Shown here piece after piece: positions 7,747 through 15,704 of a stretch of 64,000 bases of DNA (position 1 is the first letter of the stretch; each line of letters starts with the position of its first letter). The position numbers and the translations under genes are program-made. Source of the DNA: SFEL01 sp045603585 (lineage in GTDB: Bacteria; Bacillota; Clostridia; Christensenellales; CAG-138). Location: NCBI GenBank assembly GCA_045603585.1, contig JAZUMK010000042.1, positions 28,276-92,275 on the forward strand, in the 5' to 3' direction. Under the pieces are notes generated by a model, which saw only the letters and a list, made by a program, of their open reading frames with translations, was not told the DNA's origin and made no database searches.

Positions 7747-7883
7747 ACAAAAGAATAAAGCTGAAGAGAAAATATTCGTGGTGGGATTATGAGCGCCACA
7801 AGAAAAAAATTGCGGCAAAGGGGCTCACATCAAGGGAATACGAAAGAGCAATCCTTGATTTAACCCGCAAGCTGGGACTTTAG
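7731..7883 (+). CDS. Small basic protein of unknown function
   Basis: 50 residues (ATG at 7731), overlapping the end of the Xis-like gene by 16 bp in another frame. It begins MQKHLNKRIKLKRKYSWWDY and is highly basic, with an RxxAILDLTRKLGL tail. Codons look coding and it fills the gap to the replication gene, but the ribosome site is weak. No family recognised. It may be translationally coupled. Confidence 0.5.
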   Translation: MQKHLNKRIKLKRKYSWWDYERHKKKIAAKGLTSREYERAILDLTRKLGL

Positions 7884-7898
7884 GGGGACAAGTATTTA

Positions 7899-8579
7899 AT
7901 GGCTGAAAGACGTATGTTCTCAAAAGCAATAGTTGATAGTGATGCTTTTTTAGATATGCCATTGTCAACACAGGCGCTTTATTTCCACTTGGGCATGAGG
8001 GCTGATGATGAGGGATTTATTAATAATCCTAAAAAAATACAGCGTATGGTTGGGTGCAGCGATGATGATTCCAGATTGTTGGTTGCAAAAGGGTTCATCA
8101 TTCCGTTTGAAAGCGGTGTTGTTGTTATTAGGCATTGGAAAATCCACAACTACATCCAAAAAGACAGGTATCGCGAGACTGTTTATCAAAGGGAAAGAGC
8201 GATGCTCACCGTAGAAGAAAACAAGACGTATACGGTAATGGATACAACATGTATACAAAGCGTGTCCATGTTGGACGCGCAGGATAGGATAGGTAAGGAT
8301 AGGAAAGATAAGAAAAGTATAACAGCACGTTCGTGCCGTCCTTCCCTTGAAGAAGTAAGAGAATATTGTGATGAGCTGAACAGTACGGTTAATCCTGAAG
8401 CATTCATAGACCATTACACTTCAAATGGGTGGAAAGTGGGGAATCAGCCGATGAAGGATTGGAAAGCGGCTGTCAGGAATTGGGAACGCCGTCAAAGCGA
8501 AAGGCAACCAAAGGCCGCAGCAGTAAAGGACACAGGATTTTTGACGATGGAAGATATATATGGACGTAAGAAAGGATAA
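7899..8579 (+). CDS. Phage-type replication initiator (replisome organiser-like)
   Basis: 226 residues. The N-terminal half (MAERRMFSKAIVDSDAFLDMP, then LSTQALYFHLGMRADDEGFI) is the winged-helix domain typical of replication proteins in Firmicute phages. A variable linker follows, then a C-terminal segment FIDHYTSNGWKVGNQPMKDW close to the conserved tail of these proteins. It probably binds the element's origin and loads the DnaB helicase encoded next, whose start overlaps its end by 20 bp. RBS AGGGGG lies about 12 bases upstream. The presence of initiator plus helicase argues for autonomous replication after excision. Confidence 0.8.
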   Translation: MAERRMFSKAIVDSDAFLDMPLSTQALYFHLGMRADDEGFINNPKKIQRMVGCSDDDSRLLVAKGFIIPFESGVVVIRHWKIHNYIQKDRYRETVYQRERAMLTVEENKTYTVMDTTCIQSVSMLDAQDRIGKDRKDKKSITARSCRPSLEEVREYCDELNSTVNPEAFIDHYTSNGWKVGNQPMKDWKAAVRNWERRQSERQPKAAAVKDTGFLTMEDIYGRKKG

Positions 8580-9813
8580 TGCAGAAAGGGAAGTCCTGGG
8601 CGCCGCGCTTTTGAATAAGCGTGCCGCGGCTCTTGCTTGTTCGCTGAGGGAAACCGATTTTGTAAACCAAAAGCACAGGCTGATTTTCTCAGCCATAAAA
8701 GGGCTGCACGATGGCGGTTGCGATGTTGATCCTATCACCGTTGAAGATGCTTTGGGGAGTAAGCGTGATGCGGCTGGCGGGTTTAAGTATCTCAATGAGT
8801 TAGTGCTTGGGACAGTATCTCCGGCGAACGTAGAGAATCATATCCGCATTGTAAAGGAGCAGAGCCAAAGGCGCGGTTTTATTGCAGGGATGGGTAAAGT
8901 TGTATCCGCTGCATCATCAGGCGAGGACTATTTGGCAGAAGCCCGGCGCGTATTGGATGAAACCATAAACAGCTCAGCATCAGAGCTGCACCCGATAGGT
9001 GATGACATAATGCCCGCGCTGGATTACATGTACTCAGAAACCGCAACGATAAAAACAGGCTATATCATGCTGGATGCCATGCTGAATGGCATTAAGGCGG
9101 GGCAGTTGGTATTGTTGGCAGGAACTACCAGGACAGGCAAAACAGCCTTTGCGCTCAATGTAGCCTTGAACGTAGCCGAAACAGGGCGGCGGGTGGTTAT
9201 ATTCTCACTTGAAATGAGCAAAAACGAGCTTATACAGCGTCTTATAACCATAAAGTCAGGCATTAGCTTCTATGAGCAAACAGGGGATACGGATTTAGCA
9301 ATAGAGTATGTAAGAGCCGCTGATGAGCTGAAAGATGCGCCGATATACATTGATGATAAGGGTGGTGTGACAATGGAATATATTCGATCCCAATGTTATG
9401 CCGTAAAGCCTGATTTAGTGATTATTGACTACTTGGGGCTTGTCCGCACCGATAAGCGCAACACACGCGAGCAGGAAGTAAGCGAGCTGACCCATGCGCT
9501 GAAAGCGTTTGCAAAAGAGATAAGTTGCCCTATATTGCTGCTTAGTCAGCTTAACCGCCGAGCGGATTATAGGGAAAGCGGCGAACCACGGTTGTCAGAC
9601 CTGAGGGAATCGGGCGCAATCGAGCAGGATTCAGACACAGTGCTTCTGCTGCATCGGCCTGCCCTTTATGACGATAGCGCAGACAAGGCTGCATGTGTGC
9701 TGAATGTAGCCAAGAACCGAAACGGCATGTCAGGCAAAATACCCCTTGAATGGGACGGCGCACACTTTAAGTTTAAAGATGAAGAATACAAAGGGGGAAC
9801 GCCATTTGATTAA
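8560..9813 (+). CDS. dnaB: Replicative DNA helicase, DnaB family
   Basis: 417 residues, somewhat shorter than chromosomal DnaB (about 450). The N-terminal domain (about 1-105) starts NAEREVLGAALLN. The RecA-like motor shows Walker A GTTRTGKT near 188-195, SLEMSKNELIQR (H1a), DLVIIDYLGL (Walker B) and LSQLNRR with a following ESGAIEQDSD. It unwinds DNA ahead of the element's replication fork. It overlaps the initiator gene by 20 bp, a pairing usual in phages. Walker A has T-T-R in place of the usual R-P-S-V-G residues, a mild deviation. It is clearly the element's own copy rather than the host gene. Confidence 0.93.
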   Translation: MDVRKDNAEREVLGAALLNKRAAALACSLRETDFVNQKHRLIFSAIKGLHDGGCDVDPITVEDALGSKRDAAGGFKYLNELVLGTVSPANVENHIRIVKEQSQRRGFIAGMGKVVSAASSGEDYLAEARRVLDETINSSASELHPIGDDIMPALDYMYSETATIKTGYIMLDAMLNGIKAGQLVLLAGTTRTGKTAFALNVALNVAETGRRVVIFSLEMSKNELIQRLITIKSGISFYEQTGDTDLAIEYVRAADELKDAPIYIDDKGGVTMEYIRSQCYAVKPDLVIIDYLGLVRTDKRNTREQEVSELTHALKAFAKEISCPILLLSQLNRRADYRESGEPRLSDLRESGAIEQDSDTVLLLHRPALYDDSADKAACVLNVAKNRNGMSGKIPLEWDGAHFKFKDEEYKGGTPFD

Positions 9814-9861
9814 AAAACGGCTGAAAACGTCTCACTTTGACCGAGGAAAGGAGGTTTTTAT

Positions 9862-10215
9862 TTGAACCCTAATCAGGAAAGGGCACTTGCAGCTCTTTTA
9901 ACTAATCCCTCAAAAGAAAAAGCAGCTCGGGCGGCGGGTATTTCGACAAGAACTCTAAGCCGGTATCTGGATGACCCGGAATTTCAGAAACGGTACAGGG
10001 CTGCATTTGATGAGCTGGTGGGTGGTGCCGCTAATACTGCAAAGCAGTGTTTAAGTCCGGCTATTGCGTGCTTGTATAACATAATGCGTGATACATCAGC
10101 TGCAACACAGGCAAGGATACAGGCGGCGCGCACACTGCTTGAGTATGGATTAAAGCTGAATGAGCAAGCGGATATAGTGGAACGCATTGCGGCACTGGAG
10201 AGGTTGAACGAATGA
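9862..10215 (+). CDS. Terminase small subunit (probable)
   Basis: 117 residues, TTG start at 9862 with AAAGGAGG eight bases upstream. Residues 1-45 carry a helix-turn-helix (NPSKEKAARAAGISTRTLSRYLDD) like the phBC6A51-type DNA-binding small terminases, and the rest is helical and would support oligomerisation. It overlaps the large terminase start as ATGA. Small terminases recognise the packaging site; in satellites of the SaPI/PICI type a satellite small terminase redirects packaging. Assignment rests on fold and on adjacency to the large subunit. Confidence 0.8.
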   Translation: MNPNQERALAALLTNPSKEKAARAAGISTRTLSRYLDDPEFQKRYRAAFDELVGGAANTAKQCLSPAIACLYNIMRDTSAATQARIQAARTLLEYGLKLNEQADIVERIAALERLNE

Positions 10216-11579
10216 CAGACATTGAAAGACGATTGAACGCAATAGAAATCGCAACACGCCGCCGTATTGATGGTTGCAACCGCGCTGAAAATATCGAAGT
10301 GACGAACTATATGGCTCCGATATACAAGCCCATACACGCCGATTTAGCGGCTTGTAGGTATCAAAACATAAACCTCCCCGGTGGACGTGGTTCGGGTAAA
10401 AGCTCTTTTGTAAGCCTTGAAATTGTCGATGGAGTGATGAAAGACAAAACAGGGTGTAGCAATGGCATTGTATTCAGACGAGCAGCTTCTACTATGCGCG
10501 ATAGTGTGTATAGCCAAATTGCGTGGGCTATTGATGTGCTGGGCGTGAACGAGTTGTGGGAGGGTAAAATCAGCCCTTTGTCATGGACTTATAAGCCAAC
10601 CGGGGCGCAAATCATCTTCAGAGGGTTGGATGATAGCAGCAAGCTAAAAAGCATAAAGCCTAAAAAAGGGATTTTCCGCTATGTATGGTTTGAGGAGTTT
10701 AGCGAACTGCCGGGAGAAAACTTTACCCGCTCTGTTTTGCAATCTGTTGTCCGTGGTGGTGCAAACTTCACCGTATTCAGAAGTTTTAATCCGCCTATAA
10801 GCAAGAATAATTGGGCTAATGTGTTTGTAGCGCGGCCTGATGAACGAGCTATCACGCTGCATACCAGTTACTTAGATATTCCCGCTGAGTGGCTGGGTGA
10901 GAACTTCATTTATGAAGCAGAACGGCTAAAGGAAGTTAACGAGGTTGCATACAGGCATGAATACCTGGGTGAAGCAACCGGCTCCGGCGGGGAAGTGTTC
11001 CCCAACATTATAACTAGGGAGATAACGGACGAGGAAACAAAGGAATTGCAGTACATATACTCAGGCATTGACTTCGGTTTTGCGGTTGACCCTGCGGTAT
11101 TCATGAGGGTTGCATATGACAGGAAAAGCGATTCGGTGTATTTCCTTGACGAGATATATAAAAAGCATTGCAGTAACAAGCAACTGGCAGAAGCAATAAA
11201 ACAGCGCGGCTATGATAAGACCGGGCGCACCACCTATATCGCATTTGAGCGTATGGCAATAAACGAAGATGCAACTATTATTTGCGATAGCGCCGAACCC
11301 AAAAGCATAAGCGATTTGCGGGGAGAGGATTTGAATGCCATTGCATGCAAGAAGTTTGCGGGCAGTGTGCTTTATGGGATTAAGTGGCTGCAGCATAGGC
11401 GGCTGATTATAGATCCGGCACGAACACCTAACGCATACAGGGAGTTTGTGGAGTATGAATACATGACAACCAAAGACGGCGAATTTTTGAGCGATGTGCC
11501 GGATGCAAACAACCACTGTATTGATGCTGTAAGGTATGCGCTTGACAGAATTATAAATAATCGCGGAATTTCAGCATAA
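10212..11579 (+). CDS. Phage terminase large subunit (PBSX type)
   Basis: 455 residues, full length. The ATPase domain has Walker A GGRGSGKS near 57-64 and Walker B YVWFEEF. The RNase H-like nuclease domain begins at YSGIDFGFAVDP and continues with CDSAEPKSI and a C-terminal DANNHCIDAVRYAL, supplying the metal-binding acids. It translocates DNA into proheads and cuts it. Start and stop overlap the small subunit as ATGA, so the pair is translationally coupled. Having an intact large terminase without any portal or capsid gene nearby is unusual. Confidence 0.95.
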   Translation: MTDIERRLNAIEIATRRRIDGCNRAENIEVTNYMAPIYKPIHADLAACRYQNINLPGGRGSGKSSFVSLEIVDGVMKDKTGCSNGIVFRRAASTMRDSVYSQIAWAIDVLGVNELWEGKISPLSWTYKPTGAQIIFRGLDDSSKLKSIKPKKGIFRYVWFEEFSELPGENFTRSVLQSVVRGGANFTVFRSFNPPISKNNWANVFVARPDERAITLHTSYLDIPAEWLGENFIYEAERLKEVNEVAYRHEYLGEATGSGGEVFPNIITREITDEETKELQYIYSGIDFGFAVDPAVFMRVAYDRKSDSVYFLDEIYKKHCSNKQLAEAIKQRGYDKTGRTTYIAFERMAINEDATIICDSAEPKSISDLRGEDLNAIACKKFAGSVLYGIKWLQHRRLIIDPARTPNAYREFVEYEYMTTKDGEFLSDVPDANNHCIDAVRYALDRIINNRGISA

Positions 11580-11592
11580 AGGGGGTGAGTAC

Positions 11593-11874
11593 ATGACACA
11601 CATAAAAATACATTGCGGCGCTTGTGGTTTTACGTGGGCGGTTTATGGGCGCGATAACTGGAATAGTGAGACAGCAGGACAATGCCCCAACTGTTTTGCA
11701 AAGATAGACCGTCAGGTATGGGAAAAGCAAATTATTCCTGCTTTTGCAGCAGCACAGGACGCAAATGCAGAACTGTATAAGGACAGCACAGGATATAAAA
11801 GACCGCTTTTCACAGTGGATTTTGTATCAATGCACAAAAGGGCTTATACGCAGAATAAGCGAAAAATAGATTAA
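11593..11874 (+). CDS. Small zinc-ribbon protein of unknown function
   Basis: 93 residues; GGGGGTGAG ribosome site. Two CxxC knuckles (CGACGF near residue 9 and CPNC near 33) predict one bound zinc; the C-terminal half (KRPLFTVDFVSMHKRAYTQN) is basic. It follows the large terminase by 13 bp. Small zinc-ribbon proteins are common beside phage packaging genes, but no specific family was recognised. Confidence 0.65.
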   Translation: MTHIKIHCGACGFTWAVYGRDNWNSETAGQCPNCFAKIDRQVWEKQIIPAFAAAQDANAELYKDSTGYKRPLFTVDFVSMHKRAYTQNKRKID

Positions 11875-11908
11875 ATGGACAGCGGGAAAGACCGCAGAAA
11901 GGAAGATA

Positions 11909-12556
11909 ATGAGTAAAGTATATTTCACACAGTACATTGACGATCTGGACAAGATAAGCAAAGAAGCCCGCGCAAAGATAGAGGCGGCAGAAAAGACTTT
12001 TGCAGATGTAAAGGAAAAGGCCGGACAGGCTATCCGACAATTTCCAATAGGGCATGACAAGCGCACACGCGCAGAAATCGACCTGAGAGAGGCCACAAAG
12101 AATTACAACCGCTCCATTCTGGAAATACAGGCGGGGGCCGAAACAAAGGTGAAGGACACCCGCAGCTCTTTGGTTAAGCATCTGGAAACATGGGCAGAGG
12201 CAAAGCCCGAAATGGTTGATAATAACGCTGTCACCCTTCTTTCAAGTGGTGCGCTTTCGGCTGCTGATCTGGTTGCCCTGGCAAACAAAAATTGGAACAA
12301 CCCCACCATGCTAAAGCTCATACGCGCTCAGGCTCAAAAGACTAATGACAGGCTTTCCGCCGCCCTTGATATAAAAATCCGGGACTTTCTTTCCCCTACG
12401 CAGCGTATGAGGCTGTTTGATGATACTGCAACCATTATTGCGAAAACCTATCAAACAGATACTAATGTTGCCTTGAAGGTGGGGGCAGTATGGGACGAGC
12501 AGTTTTACGATTCCGCACGTTCTCATATGGCAGCCCTTGAAGCGTTCCAGATGTAG
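11909..12556 (+). CDS. Unrecognised element protein with helical N-terminus
   Basis: 215 residues with a good ribosome site (GAAAGGAAGATA). Residues about 10-90 are charged and probably coiled-coil (KISKEARAKIEAAEKTFADV); the rest is mixed alpha, with no signal peptide or membrane segment. It sits between the terminase block and the scaffold-like gene, the position occupied by head-assembly genes in phages, but I do not recognise a family. A structural or assembly role is only an inference from position. Confidence 0.6.
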   Translation: MSKVYFTQYIDDLDKISKEARAKIEAAEKTFADVKEKAGQAIRQFPIGHDKRTRAEIDLREATKNYNRSILEIQAGAETKVKDTRSSLVKHLETWAEAKPEMVDNNAVTLLSSGALSAADLVALANKNWNNPTMLKLIRAQAQKTNDRLSAALDIKIRDFLSPTQRMRLFDDTATIIAKTYQTDTNVALKVGAVWDEQFYDSARSHMAALEAFQM

Positions 12557-12574
12557 CAGAAAGGAGTTAAAACA

Positions 12575-13054
12575 ATGGCACTTACCCGCGCTTTTCTTAA
12601 AGATGTACTGGCAGACCACTCTAACCGTGACGAGCTCATAGATCAGATAATAGATGCACACATGGAATCTGTATCAGGGCTGAAAACGGAAGTGGAGCAG
12701 GCCAAAAAAGAAGCAGAGGAAACCCATTCCGTTACCGCCCGAATAGAAACCCTAAAAAGCGAAATTGCCGCGCTGCAGCCTAACGGCACAAGCTGGGAAA
12801 AAGAGTATAAAGCCCTTGCCGCCGAGTATGAGGCCGCAAAGGCGGCGGACGCAAGAAAAACAAGCTATCAGGACAACGCCGAGGCATTTTGCCATCTTCT
12901 TGTGTCCCATGGCATGGCCTACCCCATGGCAAAAGCAATATCAATAAGCAGCCTCAACATAATAAGCGGAATCGAAATGCAAAACGGCAAAGTGAGAAAT
13001 TATGATGCCATATCCGCAGCCATAAGAAGTGAGTACAGAGATTTGCTTTGTTAG
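12575..13054 (+). CDS. Phage scaffolding-like protein (GP20-type)
   Basis: 159 residues; AAAGGAG ribosome site. The beginning MALTRAFLKDVLADH and the following DQIIDAHMESVSGLKTEVEQ, the central coiled coil, then WEKEYKALAAEYEAAKAADA and a C-terminal region with NGKVRNYDAISAAIRSEY follow the arrangement of Firmicute phage scaffolding proteins of the minor structural GP20 group. It is shorter than usual (about 180-220) and lacks the adjacent major capsid gene. Scaffolds direct procapsid assembly and size. In a satellite such a protein could alter helper capsid assembly, as SaPI CpmB does. Family assignment is by pattern recognition only. Confidence 0.7.
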   Translation: MALTRAFLKDVLADHSNRDELIDQIIDAHMESVSGLKTEVEQAKKEAEETHSVTARIETLKSEIAALQPNGTSWEKEYKALAAEYEAAKAADARKTSYQDNAEAFCHLLVSHGMAYPMAKAISISSLNIISGIEMQNGKVRNYDAISAAIRSEYRDLLC

Positions 13055-13071
13055 GGCAGAAAGGAGGAATA

Positions 13072-13122
13072 ATGGTGCTTGTAAATGCAACAATAATTGT
13101 GCTGGCGGCGGTATATGCTTAA
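13072..13122 (+). CDS. Possible 16-residue hydrophobic peptide
   Basis: MVLVNATIIVLAAVYA with an AAAGGAGG ribosome site five bases upstream. It lies between the scaffold-like gene and the sigma-like gene. The strong ribosome site is the only positive evidence; it may be a remnant start of a deleted gene. Confidence 0.3.
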   Translation: MVLVNATIIVLAAVYA

Positions 13123-13182
13123 TGAGAATTTCTCTTATAACGGATATGCTGCTGAATAATTAAATAATAAGGGGTTGGGCAT

Positions 13183-13941
13183 ATGACAAACGAACAAATG
13201 GTCAAATGCATAAGAGACGGCGAAAGCCGTCTCTTAGAAAAGCTGATAGAACGTAATCAGGGCATGATACATAAAACCATAAAGAACTATATGGGGTACG
13301 TGGATATTGATAAGGCCGTTGACTATGAGGACTTGTATCAAGCGGCGGTTCTTGGAATAATCGAAGCGGTTCCAGAGTGGGAAACAAGCCGGGGAATGTT
13401 TATGACACTTGCAACATTCTATATGCGTAGAAGTATTCGCCGAGTGTTGGGGATAGCTACATCAAAACGAACGGTGGATAGTATGCCCACAGTGTCCCTG
13501 TATGCGCCTATAAATGAATTAGATGATATATCCCTGGTTGATACAATCGCGGATACCTCAGCTGTTGACCCGGTGGAAGAAGCTGAACTAAGCGACATGC
13601 GGCGCATTGTCCGTGAAGCAGTTGAATCATTGCCAGAAAGTCAGTATATGGCCATACAACACTGGATTAACGGCGGCGATCCACTTGGAACGTCACGGGA
13701 GCAGCTTGCCGCAAAAAAATCCCTTAGGAAAAATAAGGCTTTAATCAAAATGTGGGAAATGTGTAAAAGTGTGCCATATCATCATATAGGGTATAAAACA
13801 TATAAAACCACCTTTACAAGCACAGTTGAAGCGGCAGCGATATATCGTGAGGAATGGTGGGAGCGCATGAATGCCCTTATAGATGCGCCTGACGGCGATT
13901 TGGACGTTAAGGCGTACAAACTGTCAACCGTAGCAGGATAA
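13183..13941 (+). CDS. Sigma-70-like factor of the element
   Basis: 252 residues. A region-2-like segment (DYEDLYQAAVLGIIEAVPEW followed by GMFMTLATFYMRRSIRRVLG) matches the core-binding and -10 recognition helices of sigma-70 factors. A region-3/4-like part is less clear: LPESQYMAIQHWINGG resembles the start of region 4, but no clean helix-turn-helix follows. The protein may direct late transcription of the element or of a helper phage. AAGGGG lies 8 bases before the ATG. It is the last gene of the rightward block, ending before the terminator at 14105-14140. Confidence 0.75.
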   Translation: MTNEQMVKCIRDGESRLLEKLIERNQGMIHKTIKNYMGYVDIDKAVDYEDLYQAAVLGIIEAVPEWETSRGMFMTLATFYMRRSIRRVLGIATSKRTVDSMPTVSLYAPINELDDISLVDTIADTSAVDPVEEAELSDMRRIVREAVESLPESQYMAIQHWINGGDPLGTSREQLAAKKSLRKNKALIKMWEMCKSVPYHHIGYKTYKTTFTSTVEAAAIYREEWWERMNALIDAPDGDLDVKAYKLSTVAG

Positions 13942-14104
13942 CGCCTTATAGGGTGGTTGCAACATCGCAGAATTGCAAGCAAGAGGCAATATATGAGGCG
14001 TGTTGCTAAAGAAGAGGAAAATGGTATTAGCGAAGATTTACGCAAATTACTGGGACATAGATTCAATCTCAATGGCAATGTGCTAATGACCGCTTTTATC
14101 TCAA

Positions 14105-14140
14105 AAATAAAATCCACATATAATCCTGTGGATTTTATTT
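14105..14140. terminator. Bidirectional terminator between sigma-like gene and toxin gene
   Basis: Perfect 14-bp arms (14105-14118 and 14127-14140) with an 8-base loop and AT-rich outer ends that give T runs both ways. The minus-strand arm overlaps the toxin stop codon. Confidence 0.85.
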
Positions 14141-14464
14141 ATTTGCTAATCTTGCGATTTCTAATTCTATGAACATGATATCTTGTTCTGCAAGCCTACC
14201 AATGGGAGCCTCTATATCAGAAGGTCTCAACCTTAATACTTTATCTAATCTAATATTGGAAGGATGCTTTAATCCTGCGTTTTGCCAGTGTTTAATAACA
14301 TAACATGGATACCCCGGTTTGGGAGATTGGCTGGTGGTATACAATGCAACTATATAAGCGTCTCCGCTGCTTGTTATGATGACAGGCCGAGTTTTGATTT
14401 CATCTGGATCATCCTCGAATGCAACTTTGGCCCAATAGATATCCCACTTTCTTAATTTTTTCAT
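14135..14464 (-). CDS. MazF/PemK-like toxin
   Basis: 109 residues. The start ATG at 14464 overlaps the antitoxin stop as ATGA; an earlier in-frame start would lie inside the antitoxin gene. KWDIYWAKVAFEDDPDEIKT followed by RPVIIT is the conserved N-terminal strand and RPV/I loop of MazF/PemK proteins, here with a longer DDPDE insertion. MazF proteins are ribosome-independent mRNA interferases. The partner is a Panacea protein rather than a MazE-type antitoxin. Cleavage specificity cannot be read. Confidence 0.8.
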   Translation of the reverse strand: MKKLRKWDIYWAKVAFEDDPDEIKTRPVIITSSGDAYIVALYTTSQSPKPGYPCYVIKHWQNAGLKHPSNIRLDKVLRLRPSDIEAPIGRLAEQDIMFIELEIARLANK

Positions 14465-15003
14465 ACAGATTTTTCGTCGTTCCAATCACTAGGCAAGATA
14501 TAAGTCCCTGCTTCGTTGTAATATCCAGCTTCTTGAATCGTCGAATCTATCCTAGGCAAATTGATAGATGGTTGTGTAGAAAAAAAGGCCCTTATATCGT
14601 CCTGGTTTATAATCCTATTGCTAGAATTATATGCTTTATACCAAGGGCCACTGTCTACATGTGCTATATCTACTAACCCAGAAGTACTGAACTTGCGATA
14701 ATGGGCCATTACCGCAGACAATAATTCTCTTTCATCTTCAGAAAATATATCCAGACTAAAATCCGGAGAAACACATTCGATAGGATGCTTCCCAAACGAT
14801 TTATACTGATGGTAGATGCTGGGGACTACCGGACCATAATCCCATGCTTCTATCCGTTCCTGAAACAGGGGCTTGCCAAACAAAGCAAGACTCCATGCTT
14901 GCGCAAAGTACATCAACTTATTCAATCGGAGGTTGGTCATATATTCTTCGTTTTCATCAAGTCCAAGTATTATAAAATAATTGGCAACTGCTTCTTCTTT
15001 ATG
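14461..15003 (-). CDS. Panacea-domain antitoxin (DUF4065/SocA-like)
   Basis: 180 residues from the GTG at 15003. AAAGGAGG lies seven bases upstream of this GTG; the in-frame ATG at 15027 would itself contain that site, so it is rejected. LRLNKLMYFAQAWSLALFGK followed by AWDYGPVVPSIYHQYKSFG is the diagnostic core of the Panacea domain, known in SocA of Caulobacter and in the PanA antitoxins that neutralise many unrelated toxins. It is upstream of a MazF-like toxin and overlaps it by 4 bp, the usual antitoxin-first order. It could serve element maintenance or block competing phages. Confidence 0.88.
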   Translation of the reverse strand, partial: HKEEAVANYFIILGLDENEEYMTNLRLNKLMYFAQAWSLALFGKPLFQERIEAWDYGPVVPSIYHQYKSFGKHPIECVSPDFSLDIFSEDERELLSAVMAHYRKFSTSGLVDIAHVDSGPWYKAYNSSNRIINQDDIRAFFSTQPSINLPRIDSTIQEAGYYNEAGTYILPSDWNDEKSV

Positions 15004-15032
15004 CACAAAAAAACCTCCTTTCTTCATTTTGT

Positions 15033-15061
15033 ATTATATGTTCTGGTTCTGCACAATGCAA
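15033..15061 (-). promoter_or_regulatory. Promoter of the Panacea/toxin operon
   Basis: Minus-strand TTGCAT and TATAAT separated by 17 bp, about 30 bp upstream of the GTG start. Confidence 0.7.
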
Positions 15062-15333
15062 TAACCACTAAATAAAGTTTACAAAAATCTCTCCTAAATA
15101 TCAATTTTTGCAGATTGAAATGGGTACCTTACACTAGAATATAAAAGGCTCAAAGAACCGAGCCAACGCTTTCTAAAGAAGCTGAGAGCATTCCGCTTAA
15201 GATTTCCATTTTTTTAATTGTAATATAGCTATATAACAAAACAAAGAAAACTCTACGGTGTTTTACAGTATACCTAGGCGTGTTTTGAATCAAAGGGGGG
15301 GTGTCACTTTTTGTTATATCCTTGTAATGACTA
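15062..15333. other. Gene-free AT-rich stretch of the element
   Basis: No ORF with a ribosome site was found. It holds a short hairpin (GGCTC/GAGCC near 15150) and AT-rich tracts around 15210-15245. It may contain the element's origin or an untranslated RNA, but nothing specific identifies either. Confidence 0.3.
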
Positions 15334-15376
15334 TTGACATGTAGCTAGCTACATGATAATATGTAGTTAGCCACAG
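15334..15376 (+). promoter_or_regulatory. Promoter with palindromic operator for the RHH-like gene
   Basis: TTGACA at 15334-15339 and TAATAT at 15357-15362, spacer 17. A perfect 16-bp palindrome ATGTAGCTAGCTACAT (15339-15354) fills the spacer, and a degenerate copy follows at 15361-15376. This is the pattern of an autoregulated small repressor. Confidence 0.8.
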
Positions 15377-15392
15377 CAAGGAGGTGTTAATA

Positions 15393-15566
15393 GTGGCAGA
15401 AAAAAGCAGAGCCGATTATTTTAGAGAACGTCGGAAGAACTTAAAACAAATTGTGTTTATGGTAGATCGCGATAAAGCTATGGAGCTTGATAAGAAGCTT
15501 CAGGAACGCGGAGAAACTCGAACAGCTTGGTTTAGGCGTAAAGTAGACGAAGAAATCGGTAAATAA
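15393..15566 (+). CDS. Small DNA-binding protein, probably ribbon-helix-helix
   Basis: 57 residues from the GTG at 15393, which has AAGGAGG eight bases upstream; the GTG at 15384 overlaps that site. The sequence has a basic N-terminus (ADYFRERRKNLKQIVFMV), a predicted beta strand KQIVFMVD, then two helices (DKAMELDKKLQERG and TRTAWFRRKVDEEIG), the strand-helix-helix order of Arc/MetJ-type regulators. The palindromes in its promoter suggest autorepression. The true target may also include other element promoters. Confidence 0.7.
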   Translation: MAEKSRADYFRERRKNLKQIVFMVDRDKAMELDKKLQERGETRTAWFRRKVDEEIGK

Positions 15567-15619
15567 AAAAGCGCCCTGTACTTCTTGGCGGATCGTCCAG
15601 AGCGCATAGGCACAACCAC

Positions 15620-15669
15620 GCGGGAAAACCCGCAGAGGAGGTAAGTAAATTATAGCATGCTTACCTCCT
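15620..15669 (+). promoter_or_regulatory. Hairpins with an anti-Shine-Dalgarno arm before the small-gene operon
   Basis: GCGGG/CCCGC hairpin at 15620-15633, then AGGAGGTAAG (15636-15645) pairs with CTTACCTCCT (15660-15669). The CCTCCT arm could also pair with the real ribosome site AGGAGG at 15690-15695. A translational switch is possible. Confidence 0.5.
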
Positions 15670-15704
15670 ATAAGTCAAAGATACGGTTTAGGAGGTTTTT
15701 TATA

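Noticed and set aside
13957..14172. Open frame after the sigma-like gene
   Set aside because: It runs through the bidirectional terminator and the toxin stop, with no good ribosome site.
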